A DNA stretch of 64,000 bases from positions 3,782,001 through 3,846,000 of the forward strand of contig NZ_CP030034.1 of NCBI RefSeq assembly GCF_006874625.1. The letters run 5' to 3'. Below the pieces are notes generated by a model. It was not told the DNA's origin and did no database searches. It saw only the letters and a list, made by a program, of their open reading frames with translations. The position numbers and the translations under genes are program-made. Positions within the stretch are counted from its first letter, which is position 1. Each line of letters begins with the position of its first letter. Shown in pieces: positions 19,131 to 27,876 of the stretch. This stretch comes from Bdellovibrio sp. NC01 (GTDB lineage Bacteria > Bdellovibrionota > Bdellovibrionia > Bdellovibrionales > Bdellovibrionaceae).

Positions 19131-20203
19131 TTTTGCTGTTCCCTTTCGCTAATCAATTCGCTCAACGACTCGAGCCCTGAAAGATCAGAAATATCTTGAA
19201 CCAAATCTGGAATGCGCAAAACTTGCGCCTCTTTTTCCATTCTTGATTCGAATTGTTGATACAATGTGTCCCTATGATTGTAGAAGGACTTCATTTGTTC
19301 ATACAAGTCGACCAACGCTTGATCTGGACCGCCCTTTTTTTCTGCTTTCAAGTCTAGCCAGGTAGGAAAGATGCGATTCAATATGACAGTGTCAAGGTGG
19401 TAACCACCTTTTTTTATTTCTCGAGAAAAATACTCTGCTTCTTTCAGTTTGGCTTGATCGAAACTTGTCACCAAAACGAACTTCGTCGTGGGGCTGACCA
19501 GCATTCGATGAACTTCCACCGTACGGTTTAAAAGTTTGCCTTGCCACTGTTCGATATTCATAAAGAAATCGCCTAGTTCACGAATGAATTGGGAACCCGT
19601 TAAGTTCTCTAAAACTTTCAAAACCTGACGAGTTCCTGTTTGCAGCAAATGTCCAAAGAATCCTGACTTTTTACCTTCTGGATCGCGGAACCATTTCGCA
19701 ACACCTTCACTAAACAAAGCGGAAAGCTTTTGAGGTGCATTGAGGAAATCAATCGCGTGTTTCGTTGGCGGCGTATCTAAGATAATCAGATCGAACTGAC
19801 CCGACTCATAAGCCGTATATAGCTTTTCAAGCGATGTGAATTCTTGGGAACCACTTAAGTTTGTTGAAAGCTGTTTGTACAAACTGTTTTCAAAAATCTT
19901 CTTTGCGGCTTCGGATTTCTGTGCGGCTCTGGAAACGAAATCGTCAAAAGTTTTTTTGTGATCGATGACGGATGCATAAAGTTCGCCCGCGAAATTTTGT
20001 CCCGGAACTTTGGTGATGTCTTTCGTGCCTTCGATTCCCAAAGTTTGTGCTAAACGCTTTGCGGGATCGATCGTTAAGACTAAAACTCTTTTACCTTCTT
20101 TGGCTGCAAGCACTGCTAAAGAGGCAGCAACAGTGGTTTTGCCCACTCCCCCGCTGCCGACGCAGACTAAAACTTTTGTGTTCTTAAAAAGTTCTGCTGC
20201 CAT
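19127..20203 (-). CDS. ArsA/Get3-family ATPase lacking the signature lysine
   Basis: 358 residues with a deviant Walker A reading G-S17-G-G-V-G-K22-T-T. In ArsA, Get3 and MinD the first variable position is the intermonomer lysine (GKGGVGKT); here it is serine. The switch II-like segment 'LIILDTPPTKHAIDFL' is intact. Its ATG directly follows the stop of the second ArsA-like gene. It may act as a heterodimer with that protein, with its own nucleotide site completed or not by the partner. It is unlikely to be an arsenite pump because there is no arsB and no Cys-metal site. Confidence 0.85.
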   Translation of the reverse strand: MAAELFKNTKVLVCVGSGGVGKTTVAASLAVLAAKEGKRVLVLTIDPAKRLAQTLGIEGTKDITKVPGQNFAGELYASVIDHKKTFDDFVSRAAQKSEAAKKIFENSLYKQLSTNLSGSQEFTSLEKLYTAYESGQFDLIILDTPPTKHAIDFLNAPQKLSALFSEGVAKWFRDPEGKKSGFFGHLLQTGTRQVLKVLENLTGSQFIRELGDFFMNIEQWQGKLLNRTVEVHRMLVSPTTKFVLVTSFDQAKLKEAEYFSREIKKGGYHLDTVILNRIFPTWLDLKAEKKGGPDQALVDLYEQMKSFYNHRDTLYQQFESRMEKEAQVLRIPDLVQDISDLSGLESLSELISEREQQK

Positions 20204-21073
20204 CTACAGTTTCTCCGCCATCAAGCTTGTCAACTTCCATGGATCTGCTTCAAAGAACAATGGAATTGAACGTAAGTTTGTTGTGACCTTTTCAGCTTCC
20301 GCAAGCATCTCTGTTTGGCGTTGCATATGATGTTGCAAGTAGATCGCAAAGTCTTTCATGTCAGAATCTTCCTGCTTTGTATACTCTGTTACTTTTTCCA
20401 CAGAGATAGGCACAGGCAAAATCTTGTTCAAAATAATTTCAGCATTGATATCAAATTCGTCTTTCAAATCTTGCGAAAGTTCTGCGGCTTCTTTCAAAGG
20501 AAGCTCTTCAGGTAACGTCACGATGTGATAATGGCACATGGATTTATCACGAATCACTTTGTCGATGCTGCGCGATTGCTCACCCATGGGACCAAACTGC
20601 ACCGCTTGCGCCATGCCTTTCGGTGCTTCAAGCAGTGCCTTGAAGTGTCCCGTTGCGAAGGCATCTACGACGATGCAATCAAATGGCAGTGGGGGTCCAT
20701 GTTTACGCGGGCCACTTGTGATTTTTCCTAAGATGGCTAACTCGGGAAGTGCGGGTGCCACGTTAATGAACGCTCTCATCACGGCATTATCGAAAAATAA
20801 CTTCGCCAGACTTTCCACTTTGATTAAATAACCAGCATATTCACGCAAACAAGTGTCGCCAGACCATAAAGCTATCGACAGATTCTGCCGAATCGACACC
20901 GGTTGAAAACCGACTTGAGATAAAGAGAAGAAATCGCGAAAAAAGCTCTGATCGCCTAATTCAACAAGAAGCACCTTTTTCCCAGCTTGACTGAGTTTGA
21001 GGGCGAGCGCAGCGGCCACGACCGACTTGCCCACGCCACCTTTTCCCGTCACAAAGTGAATCTCTTGCTTCAT
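20204..21073 (-). CDS. ArsA/Get3-family ATPase with intact signature lysine
   Basis: 289 residues starting with 'TGKGGVGKS', which keeps both Lys11 (the signature lysine) and Lys16. The switch II region reads 'VVDAFATGH' instead of the usual DTxPTGH, so the two adjacent ATPases have complementary changes. It is the first gene of a four-gene minus-strand run (this gene, the second ATPase, the TPR lipoprotein, gshA). Paired ArsA-like genes of this type are known in actinobacteria and delta-type bacteria, where a role in envelope or stress physiology is suspected. Confidence 0.85.
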   Translation of the reverse strand: MKQEIHFVTGKGGVGKSVVAAALALKLSQAGKKVLLVELGDQSFFRDFFSLSQVGFQPVSIRQNLSIALWSGDTCLREYAGYLIKVESLAKLFFDNAVMRAFINVAPALPELAILGKITSGPRKHGPPLPFDCIVVDAFATGHFKALLEAPKGMAQAVQFGPMGEQSRSIDKVIRDKSMCHYHIVTLPEELPLKEAAELSQDLKDEFDINAEIILNKILPVPISVEKVTEYTKQEDSDMKDFAIYLQHHMQRQTEMLAEAEKVTTNLRSIPLFFEADPWKLTSLMAEKL

Positions 21074-21210
21074 AGTTCCTTAAGTGTCGCTGAGCCGGTA
21101 AATATAGGCATTACGCATGGCATTATTTGGTGCTATTAGGACAGGCATCTTCTAATATCCATCGGTTTTTAACACGCTTATCGTGTCCCTGAAATGTTAG
21201 GAGTTATAAC

Positions 21211-22524
21211 ATGAAATCAAATGTAGAAAAGGTTTCGAACCTTTCCAGAAAATTGAACATCGAAATCCCAGCGGCTGTAGTTCAGTCATCATTCCAAAAA
21301 GTGTTCACTGGCATTCAAAGAGATGTGGAAATCAAAGGCTTCCGTAAAGGTAAAGCTCCTTTGAACACAATCAAAAGCATCTATGGCGATCGCGTAAAGC
21401 AAGACGTCGTTCAAGATTTGGTGCAAAAACACTACGCACAAGCTTTGGAAGAGCACAAGCTTGAGCCAATCAGCTATCCAGAATTTGAATTTGCTGATCC
21501 GTCAGAAGACAAAGACTTCTCTTTCTCTGCAGCTTTCGACATCCGTCCTGAAATCGCATTGAAAAAATACGAAGGTCTTGAAGTAGAAAAAGAAAAAATC
21601 GATTTGGATCCAGCTAAAGTTGAGCAAGTTCTTGAAAACATCCGTGCTTCTCGCGCAACTTTCGAAGATGCAAAAGAAGATCGCGCAGCTAAAGTTGGTG
21701 ACACTGCAGTTATCGATTTCGTTGGTTACGTTGGCGGTAAAGAGCTTGAAAACGGTGCGGGCACAAACCACCACCTTGAGCTTGGCGCTAAACAATTCAT
21801 CGAAGGTTTCGAAGACGGCGTTGTTGGCATGAAAAAAGGCGAAACAAAAACGATCTCTTTGAAATTCCCAGATCCATACCACTCTGCTGATCTTGCTGGT
21901 AAACCAGTTGAGTTCAAAGTGACTTTGAAAGAAATCAAAGTAAAAGTTTTGCCTGAGTTGACTGAAGAGTTTGTAAAAACTTTGGGTGGCCCAGACACTT
22001 TGCACGACTTGAAAAAAACAATCCAAGAAGATCTTGAACAAGGCGAAAAGAAACGCGTTGAAGACGGTTTCAAAAATCGCATGTTGAAAACTCTTGTTAA
22101 AGAAAACCCAGTTGAAGTTCCTCCTTCATTGTTGAAAGAGCAAAAAGCTTCTTTGATCGAAGACTTTAAACGTCGTATGTCTGAACAAGGCATGGGCGAA
22201 GCTGATTTCGCTTCTTACGTTGAAAAATGGGATGCTGACTTCGCAAAAACAGCTACTGAAATGATCCAATCGTCATTCCTAGTAGATGCTATTGCTAAGA
22301 AACATGATCTTTTCGCGAAAAAAGAAGATCTTGATAAAAAGTTCGCTGAGTACGCTCAACAAACTGGTATCGAAGAATCTCGTATTAAAGAATTCTACGG
22401 TCGTCCAGAACAAGCTAGTCGTCTTACTTACCAAATCACTGAAGAAAAAGTGATCGAGTTCTTGAGCAAGACAGTAAAAGTTAAAGAAGTTCCAGCTGGA
22501 ACTTTCAAAGACGAACAAAACTAG
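21211..22524 (+). CDS. tig: Trigger factor
   Basis: 437 residues with the three trigger-factor parts: an N-terminal ribosome-binding domain with GFRKGKAP at 43-50, a middle FKBP-type PPIase domain ('DTAVIDFVGYVGGKE', 'EGFEDGVVGMKKGE'), and a helical C-terminal chaperone domain. It binds nascent chains at the ribosome exit tunnel. In many bacteria tig directly precedes clpP-clpX-lon; here it lies about 11 kb away on the other strand, but all four genes are still in one neighbourhood. Confidence 0.96.
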   Translation: MKSNVEKVSNLSRKLNIEIPAAVVQSSFQKVFTGIQRDVEIKGFRKGKAPLNTIKSIYGDRVKQDVVQDLVQKHYAQALEEHKLEPISYPEFEFADPSEDKDFSFSAAFDIRPEIALKKYEGLEVEKEKIDLDPAKVEQVLENIRASRATFEDAKEDRAAKVGDTAVIDFVGYVGGKELENGAGTNHHLELGAKQFIEGFEDGVVGMKKGETKTISLKFPDPYHSADLAGKPVEFKVTLKEIKVKVLPELTEEFVKTLGGPDTLHDLKKTIQEDLEQGEKKRVEDGFKNRMLKTLVKENPVEVPPSLLKEQKASLIEDFKRRMSEQGMGEADFASYVEKWDADFAKTATEMIQSSFLVDAIAKKHDLFAKKEDLDKKFAEYAQQTGIEESRIKEFYGRPEQASRLTYQITEEKVIEFLSKTVKVKEVPAGTFKDEQN

Positions 22525-22550
22525 TTCGCACTTTTAAAAGAAAAATATCG

Positions 22551-22576
22551 AAAGGCTCACCACTTGGTGGGCCTTT
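22551..22576 (+). terminator. Terminator after trigger factor
   Basis: AAAGGCTCACC pairs with GGTGGGCCTTT (11 bp, one T-G pair) around a 4-nt loop, ending in TTTT. Confidence 0.85.
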
Positions 22577-22647
22577 TGTGTATTAGAGTAATTGTATCTC
22601 TGCAATAACCAGTTGCCTTTCCCACGTTCGCTTCATAGCGTGAGCGT

Positions 22648-23634
22648 ATGAAAACATTCAAACTTATTTCTAAGACGTGTCTTTCATTATTCATTTCTTC
22701 TGTCTCGATGGCAGCGACGTTGGGATCTTATAATATAGATCCTGCTGGGATTACGATCTCGGGCGTTTCTTCGGGTGCTTACATGGCCGTACAAATGCAG
22801 GTTGCTTACTCGAAGACGATTTCGGGTGCGGCAAGTGTCGCTGGCGGAATTTACTGGTGCGCCCAAGGCGATTCGCAAAAAGCGCAAGGCGAATGCATGG
22901 GACGTCCTCAAGGCATCAATCCAGAAAATCAAATCGCTAAAGCACGCGAGCTTGAAAAAGCTGGTGCCATCGATGCGCTTGCAAATTTGCAAAAACAAAA
23001 AATCTATATCTATGCGAGTCCGAAGGATTCCATTATCAATCCAGTGAATAGCGATAAGCTTCAGGATTTTTACGCAGCTTTTGCGAACAAGGCGAATATT
23101 CAGTTCGTGAATAACATCAACTCTGCACACGGCTTTCCGACTTTGAATTCGGGCAATCCGTGCCAGTTTGCGATGTTACCGTGGATTTTAAATTGTAACT
23201 ACGACGGTGCTGGTGAAATTTTAAAGCAGATGTACGGAACGTTAGCGGCGCGCGGCTCTTTCGTCTCATCACATCTTACAAAGTTTGAGCAACGTGAATT
23301 TGGCGACAATGGGACTCCCCTTTATCGTGAAGGTTGGGTTTATGTTCCTGAAGCTTGTGCGCAAGGTGAACGCTGTAAATTGCACGTCGCACTTCACGGC
23401 TGTCAGATGAGTCCCGATTATATCCAAGATAAATTTGCCACTCTGTCGGGCTTTAATGAATGGGCCGAAAGCAATCACATCATCATTCTTTATCCGCAAT
23501 CAGATAAAGTGATGGGCACGAATCCATATGCATGCTGGGATTGGTTTGGTTTTACCGGTCAAAACTATGTCGCCAAAGACGGCAAACAAATGAGCGCCCT
23601 ATTTAAAATGATAGAGCGCCTGTCACGAAAATAA
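22648..23634 (+). CDS. Secreted PHB depolymerase-family esterase
   Basis: 328 residues with a signal peptide (to about residue 22). The nucleophile lies in G-V-S41-S-G-A-Y, very near the N-terminus, as in the PHB depolymerase family. Later segments 'LHVALHGCQMSPDYI', 'IILYPQSD' and 'NPYACWDWFG' also match that family. Predators of this group are known to degrade polyhydroxyalkanoate from prey, and this exported enzyme is a candidate. It abuts the converging lipoprotein hydrolase with no gap between stop codons. Confidence 0.85.
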   Translation: MKTFKLISKTCLSLFISSVSMAATLGSYNIDPAGITISGVSSGAYMAVQMQVAYSKTISGAASVAGGIYWCAQGDSQKAQGECMGRPQGINPENQIAKARELEKAGAIDALANLQKQKIYIYASPKDSIINPVNSDKLQDFYAAFANKANIQFVNNINSAHGFPTLNSGNPCQFAMLPWILNCNYDGAGEILKQMYGTLAARGSFVSSHLTKFEQREFGDNGTPLYREGWVYVPEACAQGERCKLHVALHGCQMSPDYIQDKFATLSGFNEWAESNHIIILYPQSDKVMGTNPYACWDWFGFTGQNYVAKDGKQMSALFKMIERLSRK

Positions 23635-24639
23635 TTACTGTAATTCTTTCTCGAGGTTTTTCCAGAACATGTCTGGGGCCTCGATGAAAGGAAGATGTCC
23701 TAAACCTTTCAGTGTGATCAGTTTACTTTTTGGAATCATCTTCGCAACGGTCTTACCCATCTGCGGATAATTTCCCATTTTTTCTTTTACGCCTTCAGGG
23801 GCCCACGCTTTACCAAGTGCCGTCTTATCACGCGTACCAACCACAAGAACTGTCGGCATTTTCAAAAGTTTGAATTCATAAAACACCGGCTGAGTGAAAA
23901 CCATGTCATAAGTTAGAGCCGCATTCCACGCGATCAACGGATAATCAGGCCCTTCCATCCAGCCCGTCATCGCTTTGATGTAACGATCGTATTCGGGTTT
24001 CCAGTTATTATCGTAATAGCTTTCAAGCTGATACTTTTTCACGCGCTCGGGATTGCTATTAAGTTCGGCTTGGTAGTACTGATCGATGCTGTGATACGCC
24101 GTCATCGTTTTCCAATCTTCAAGACCGATGGGATCGATCAAAAACAATTTTGAAATTTTCTCTGGATACATCAAGGCCATTCTTGTTGCGAGCATACCGC
24201 CCATTGAATGTCCCAAAAGTTGATAGTTCTTTACACCGATACTATCCAACAGGTTGTTCGTATAAAGCGCCAAAGCTTGAAATGTGTATTGAAAGTTTTT
24301 TGGTTTCGTCGATTTACCAAAACCGATTTGATCAATCATGATCACGCGATAACCAATCGTCATCAAACGATGCGCAAGATCTTCGTAATACTCACCAGAA
24401 AAGTTTTTACCGTGAAGAAGAACAATAACTTTGCCCGCGTCACCCATGCGCGACATATCCATATACGCCATTTTCAAATCCTGCTCTTGCGCACGGAATG
24501 AATAGTACTTCACAGGAAATGGATATTGGTAATTCGTCAGTTCAGCATCATAACCGCGTAGCGCAGGTTTCTCGACCGGCTTTGAAGCACACGCAGTTAA
24601 AAAGGATGCGATTAACAGAAGACTAAGATGAAACTTCAT
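23635..24639 (-). CDS. Lipoprotein alpha/beta hydrolase
   Basis: 334 residues. The lipobox FLTAC puts the lipid anchor at Cys17. The hydrolase core has the oxyanion 'VLLHGKNF', the nucleophile elbow GHS145MGG, an acid Asp in 'VGTRDKTA' and a base His in 'GLGHLPF', a complete triad. It resembles epoxide hydrolase and C-C hydrolase-like proteins, but placed on the outer membrane. The substrate is unknown. The ribosome site AGAGGA is one arm of a perfect 6-bp hairpin. Confidence 0.85.
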   Translation of the reverse strand: MKFHLSLLLIASFLTACASKPVEKPALRGYDAELTNYQYPFPVKYYSFRAQEQDLKMAYMDMSRMGDAGKVIVLLHGKNFSGEYYEDLAHRLMTIGYRVIMIDQIGFGKSTKPKNFQYTFQALALYTNNLLDSIGVKNYQLLGHSMGGMLATRMALMYPEKISKLFLIDPIGLEDWKTMTAYHSIDQYYQAELNSNPERVKKYQLESYYDNNWKPEYDRYIKAMTGWMEGPDYPLIAWNAALTYDMVFTQPVFYEFKLLKMPTVLVVGTRDKTALGKAWAPEGVKEKMGNYPQMGKTVAKMIPKSKLITLKGLGHLPFIEAPDMFWKNLEKELQ

Positions 24640-24647
24640 GGGCAGAC

Positions 24648-24663
24648 TCCTCTTTATAGAGGA
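24648..24663 (-). promoter_or_regulatory. Leader hairpin covering the ribosome site of the lipoprotein hydrolase
   Basis: On the minus strand TCCTCT pairs perfectly with AGAGGA over a 4-nt loop. The AGAGGA arm is the ribosome binding site for the ATG at 24639, eight to nine bases away. Confidence 0.4.
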
Positions 24664-24690
24664 ATCATAGACCCGAAATGATGATTGAAG

Positions 24691-25281
24691 CTAGCGGCAG
24701 TTGTTAAACTGTTCGAAGTAACGTTGGCAGATTGAATATTGCGAGTTGCAATCGTTCACATCTGTTGAGCGATATTGTGTTGTTGGACAACGACGAGGAT
24801 TGCCGCGTTTTACAGTCACAGTGAAATCACCACTCGCATACTCTTGCATTGGCGATACACGATTGTCGTAAACAGAGTAATGAACTTTGTTAGTTCCTGT
24901 TTCAAGAAGTGGTTTTTGAAACAACGATGAAATCCACAGGTTGAAAGTCGTCGCGCTCTTGCCAGTTTTGCCGTCGTAGTTCGCCATTTTAATGCGTGAT
25001 GAACCATCTTGATGTTCCGCTTTCAACTCAACCTGAGTTGCACGCACATCTTGTGGACCTACGAAATAATCATATGGAGATGGATCAAGAACGACATCAC
25101 GGCATGTGTACGTCGCTTCGGAAGTGCCATTGAAACCTTCGCAGGTCATAATAACATTTCCTTCGATTGCCGAAGCTTGGAACGTATTTCCAGATGCGAA
25201 GCCGGCTGCAACAGAATCTGTTGTATCAGCGGCATTCGCGATGGCCCCCAGTAGCAATAATATAGAGACTGCTTTTAACAT
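24691..25281 (-). CDS. Secreted protein of unknown function
   Basis: 196 residues from ATG at 25281; a GTG five codons upstream overlaps the GAGGGGG ribosome site and is less likely. The signal peptide is MLKAVSILLLLGAIANA. The mature part is strand-rich with 'VIMTCEGFNGTSEATYTCRD' near its N-terminus and a Cys-rich tail ending in 'YSICQRYFEQFNNCR'. The even number of cysteines suggests disulfides in the periplasm. No family recognised. Confidence 0.75.
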   Translation of the reverse strand: MLKAVSILLLLGAIANAADTTDSVAAGFASGNTFQASAIEGNVIMTCEGFNGTSEATYTCRDVVLDPSPYDYFVGPQDVRATQVELKAEHQDGSSRIKMANYDGKTGKSATTFNLWISSLFQKPLLETGTNKVHYSVYDNRVSPMQEYASGDFTVTVKRGNPRRCPTTQYRSTDVNDCNSQYSICQRYFEQFNNCR

Positions 25282-25349
25282 AAAAGGCCCCCTCACTTGC
25301 CCTAAAGTTACGCGGCTAGAGTAGGAGACCTATTTAGGAAGGGCAATAA

Positions 25350-26729
25350 CTAGCGCGTCAAACCCTTCATTGTGTTCCATGCCTTCAAGTAGCTAAATGC
25401 TTGATATGCTTGGTAATCTGACTTCAACAGTTTGTCACGAGGCGACAACTTTTCGTCTATTTTCGATCCTAAATCTTTCCACCAAGCCAAAGCACCTTCT
25501 TCAGCACCTTTTTTCACATCCAGCTTTTCAGCGGCTTTTTCTTTATCATTTTTCAAGTGACCCGCGATATCGCCTTCACGAGTTGTTTGCGATTTCAAAA
25601 CAGATTTCGCAAATGCATCTGGATCCACATCTTCAATTTCAATATCAGGATGGATACCTTCAGCTTGGATCGAGATACCACTTGGAGTGTAGTAACGAGC
25701 CACAGTCAGTTTCAAACCGCTGCCATCACCCAATTTAATAACTGATTGTACGGAACCCTTACCGAAAGTTCTTTGCCCTGTTACAAGAGCACGTTTGTTA
25801 TCTTGTAGTGCACCCGAAACAATTTCTGAAGCCGATGCCGTGTATTCGTTCACTAGCAACACCAACGGAACATCTGTGTACTTACCTTTATGCGAAGCCA
25901 CTGCGACTTCTTTTTCAGCTTTGTTACGGCCGATCGTGCTGACGATAGTTCCTTCTTTCAAGAACATGTCGCTGACTTTGATCGCTTGATCAAGAAGACC
26001 GCCTGGATTTCTTCTCATGTCGATAAGAACACCGGCAATTTTGCCTTTGTTATTTTTCGCGTGAGTTTCCAATGCTTTTTCTAAATCTTTCGCTGTGTTT
26101 TCAATGAAGCTTGTGATTTTGATGTAAGCAAAACCATCGCCCATGTCAGTGTACTTAACCGATTTGATTTTTACAGATCCACGAGTGATTGTGATGTCGC
26201 GAGTTTTATCTTCGCCTTCACGCACAACTCTTAAAACAATTTTGCTGCCTTTTTTACCGCGCATCAGTTGTGAAGCTTCAACAAGGCTCATGCCTTTTGT
26301 GCTGGTACCGTCAATGCCGACAACTTTATCGCCCGCTTTGATTCCCGCTTCCCAAGCTGGAGCATCTTCAATTGGAGAGATAATAGTCAAAACACCATTT
26401 TGAATCGAGATCTCGATACCAAGACCGCCGAATTCACCGCTTGTTTCTGATTCAAAGTCTTTGAAAATATCTGGTGGCATGAAGTTCGTGTGCGGATCCA
26501 ATTCACGCAACATCCCTTTGATCGCACCATAGATCAATTTTTTCGTATCAGTTTCTTCAACGTAGTACTGTTGAATTAGATTCAGAACCTTACTGAAGTT
26601 TTGAAGATCAGCGTAGCGCTCTTGGGCGAAGGCTTTAACTTGGAAACCTGTTTCTGCCATGATGAAGATTGTCAGGATTAAAATAAATCCTAAGACATAG
26701 GTTTTCCAGTAGCGTTTCAGTGATTGCAT
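25350..26729 (-). CDS. S41 C-terminal processing protease (Ctp/Prc type)
   Basis: 459 residues. The N-terminal hydrophobic segment (about 9-27) exports or anchors the protein. A PDZ domain (about residues 95-180, 'GGLGIEISIQNGVLTIISP') is followed by the S41 protease core with the catalytic Ser in 'TASASEIVSGAL' and the Lys in 'TFGKGSVQSV'. Ctp proteases trim the C-termini of periplasmic proteins and often control cell-wall hydrolases. It is the last gene of the ftsE-ftsX-envC run, only 4 bases after envC, which fits a role in division or wall processing. Confidence 0.93.
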   Translation of the reverse strand: MQSLKRYWKTYVLGFILILTIFIMAETGFQVKAFAQERYADLQNFSKVLNLIQQYYVEETDTKKLIYGAIKGMLRELDPHTNFMPPDIFKDFESETSGEFGGLGIEISIQNGVLTIISPIEDAPAWEAGIKAGDKVVGIDGTSTKGMSLVEASQLMRGKKGSKIVLRVVREGEDKTRDITITRGSVKIKSVKYTDMGDGFAYIKITSFIENTAKDLEKALETHAKNNKGKIAGVLIDMRRNPGGLLDQAIKVSDMFLKEGTIVSTIGRNKAEKEVAVASHKGKYTDVPLVLLVNEYTASASEIVSGALQDNKRALVTGQRTFGKGSVQSVIKLGDGSGLKLTVARYYTPSGISIQAEGIHPDIEIEDVDPDAFAKSVLKSQTTREGDIAGHLKNDKEKAAEKLDVKKGAEEGALAWWKDLGSKIDEKLSPRDKLLKSDYQAYQAFSYLKAWNTMKGLTR

Positions 26730-26733
26730 CGAG

Positions 26734-27876
26734 TTAAAGTCCTTTCATCCACAGCTGAGGGTCGTAGGGTTCGGAAAAATGTCTAATTTCAAAATAAATT
26801 CCAGAAGGATTATCGGCAGAGGAAACTCCGGCGTTCGCAATAATTTGCGACTGAGTAATTTCATCCCCAACATTCACTTTCACATCTTCAGCATGGCCGT
26901 ACACGGTGTAGTAGTGATCGCCGTGATCGACGATCAACGTCTTGCCAAATCCAGGAATGTCTCCAACAAAAGAAACTTTTCCTTCAAAGACGGATTTGAT
27001 CGGACTGCCATGAGCTGCAGAAATAAAAATGCCTTTGTTCGATAAAGTGTACGGGTGATCCTGGCCTTTCATAAGTCCAAATTTACGAGTCACGACCCCA
27101 GCGATAGGTGGAGTCAGTTCTCCTTTTTGATCACCGAATGAGGGCTTGAAGAGCAAATCGAAGACGCCGGCGTCATCAATATTATATTGCATTGATTTCT
27201 CGCGAAGGCCGTTAATCTGCTTCAAAGCGAATAGTTTTGATTTGCGGATACCATCAAGAAGTTTGTTCTTCAAAGCTTGTTCTGCAATCAGCTTTTTTTC
27301 TTGTGTCGAAATTTTTGCTTCGACTGACTTAAGACTTTCTAAACGAACTGCAAGAGCTCGCTTTTTACTCTGCATCTCTTTAAGGTCTAGTCTGTAATTC
27401 TTGATCAATTCCATGTCTCGTTCAGCAACGATGCCAAGGATTTTCAGATTACGATCCAATGACGACGAACTGTCGGAAGAAAAAATATAGCGCGCAATCG
27501 ACGGGCCGCCCAGTTTGTAGATTGCTCTTAAACGTTCCGCAAGAAGAGCACGTTGTGACTTTGATTTACCCTCAAGATCTTCCACTTTCTGCGAAAGATT
27601 TTTGATCGTCACTTCAATGATCGCACGTTGTTGTGAAAGAGCTCCCCGCTCGGTCACCGTTTTTTTAATCTTCTTATTGATTTCAAAAAGACCGGAAAGA
27701 ACCTGACGCTGTTTGATCTCGGCTTCTTCGATCTTTTTTTTGTTTTCTTCAAAGTCTTTAGTCAGCGTGTCCATGCCCACGGGCGCCGCCGCATGTGCAG
27801 TGAATGAAAACGCTAAGAAAAGACCCGAAAGGGCGACGCGGAACTTTTTAATTATGACCTCTGAGTCGCAGCCCAA
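26734..27876 (-). CDS. envC: EnvC-like murein hydrolase activator (degenerate LytM domain)
   Basis: 380 residues if started at TTG 27876. A signal peptide (…KKFRVALSGLFLAFSFTAHA) is followed by a long coiled coil (about 45-250) and a C-terminal LytM domain. That domain has lost the zinc ligands: the first motif reads 'NKGIFISA' instead of HxxxD, and the last reads 'IYFEIRHF' instead of HxH, as in E. coli EnvC. It should therefore activate amidases rather than cut wall itself, driven by FtsEX encoded just upstream. The start is uncertain: an ATT at 27852, overlapping the ftsX stop, has a better ribosome site. Confidence 0.9.
   Translation of the reverse strand: MGCDSEVIIKKFRVALSGLFLAFSFTAHAAAPVGMDTLTKDFEENKKKIEEAEIKQRQVLSGLFEINKKIKKTVTERGALSQQRAIIEVTIKNLSQKVEDLEGKSKSQRALLAERLRAIYKLGGPSIARYIFSSDSSSSLDRNLKILGIVAERDMELIKNYRLDLKEMQSKKRALAVRLESLKSVEAKISTQEKKLIAEQALKNKLLDGIRKSKLFALKQINGLREKSMQYNIDDAGVFDLLFKPSFGDQKGELTPPIAGVVTRKFGLMKGQDHPYTLSNKGIFISAAHGSPIKSVFEGKVSFVGDIPGFGKTLIVDHGDHYYTVYGHAEDVKVNVGDEITQSQIIANAGVSSADNPSGIYFEIRHFSEPYDPQLWMKGL

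Noticed and set aside
19127-21073. Arsenite efflux operon
   Set aside because: No arsB, arsR or arsD gene, and the metal-binding cysteines of ArsA are not seen; the neighbours are a lipoprotein and gshA.
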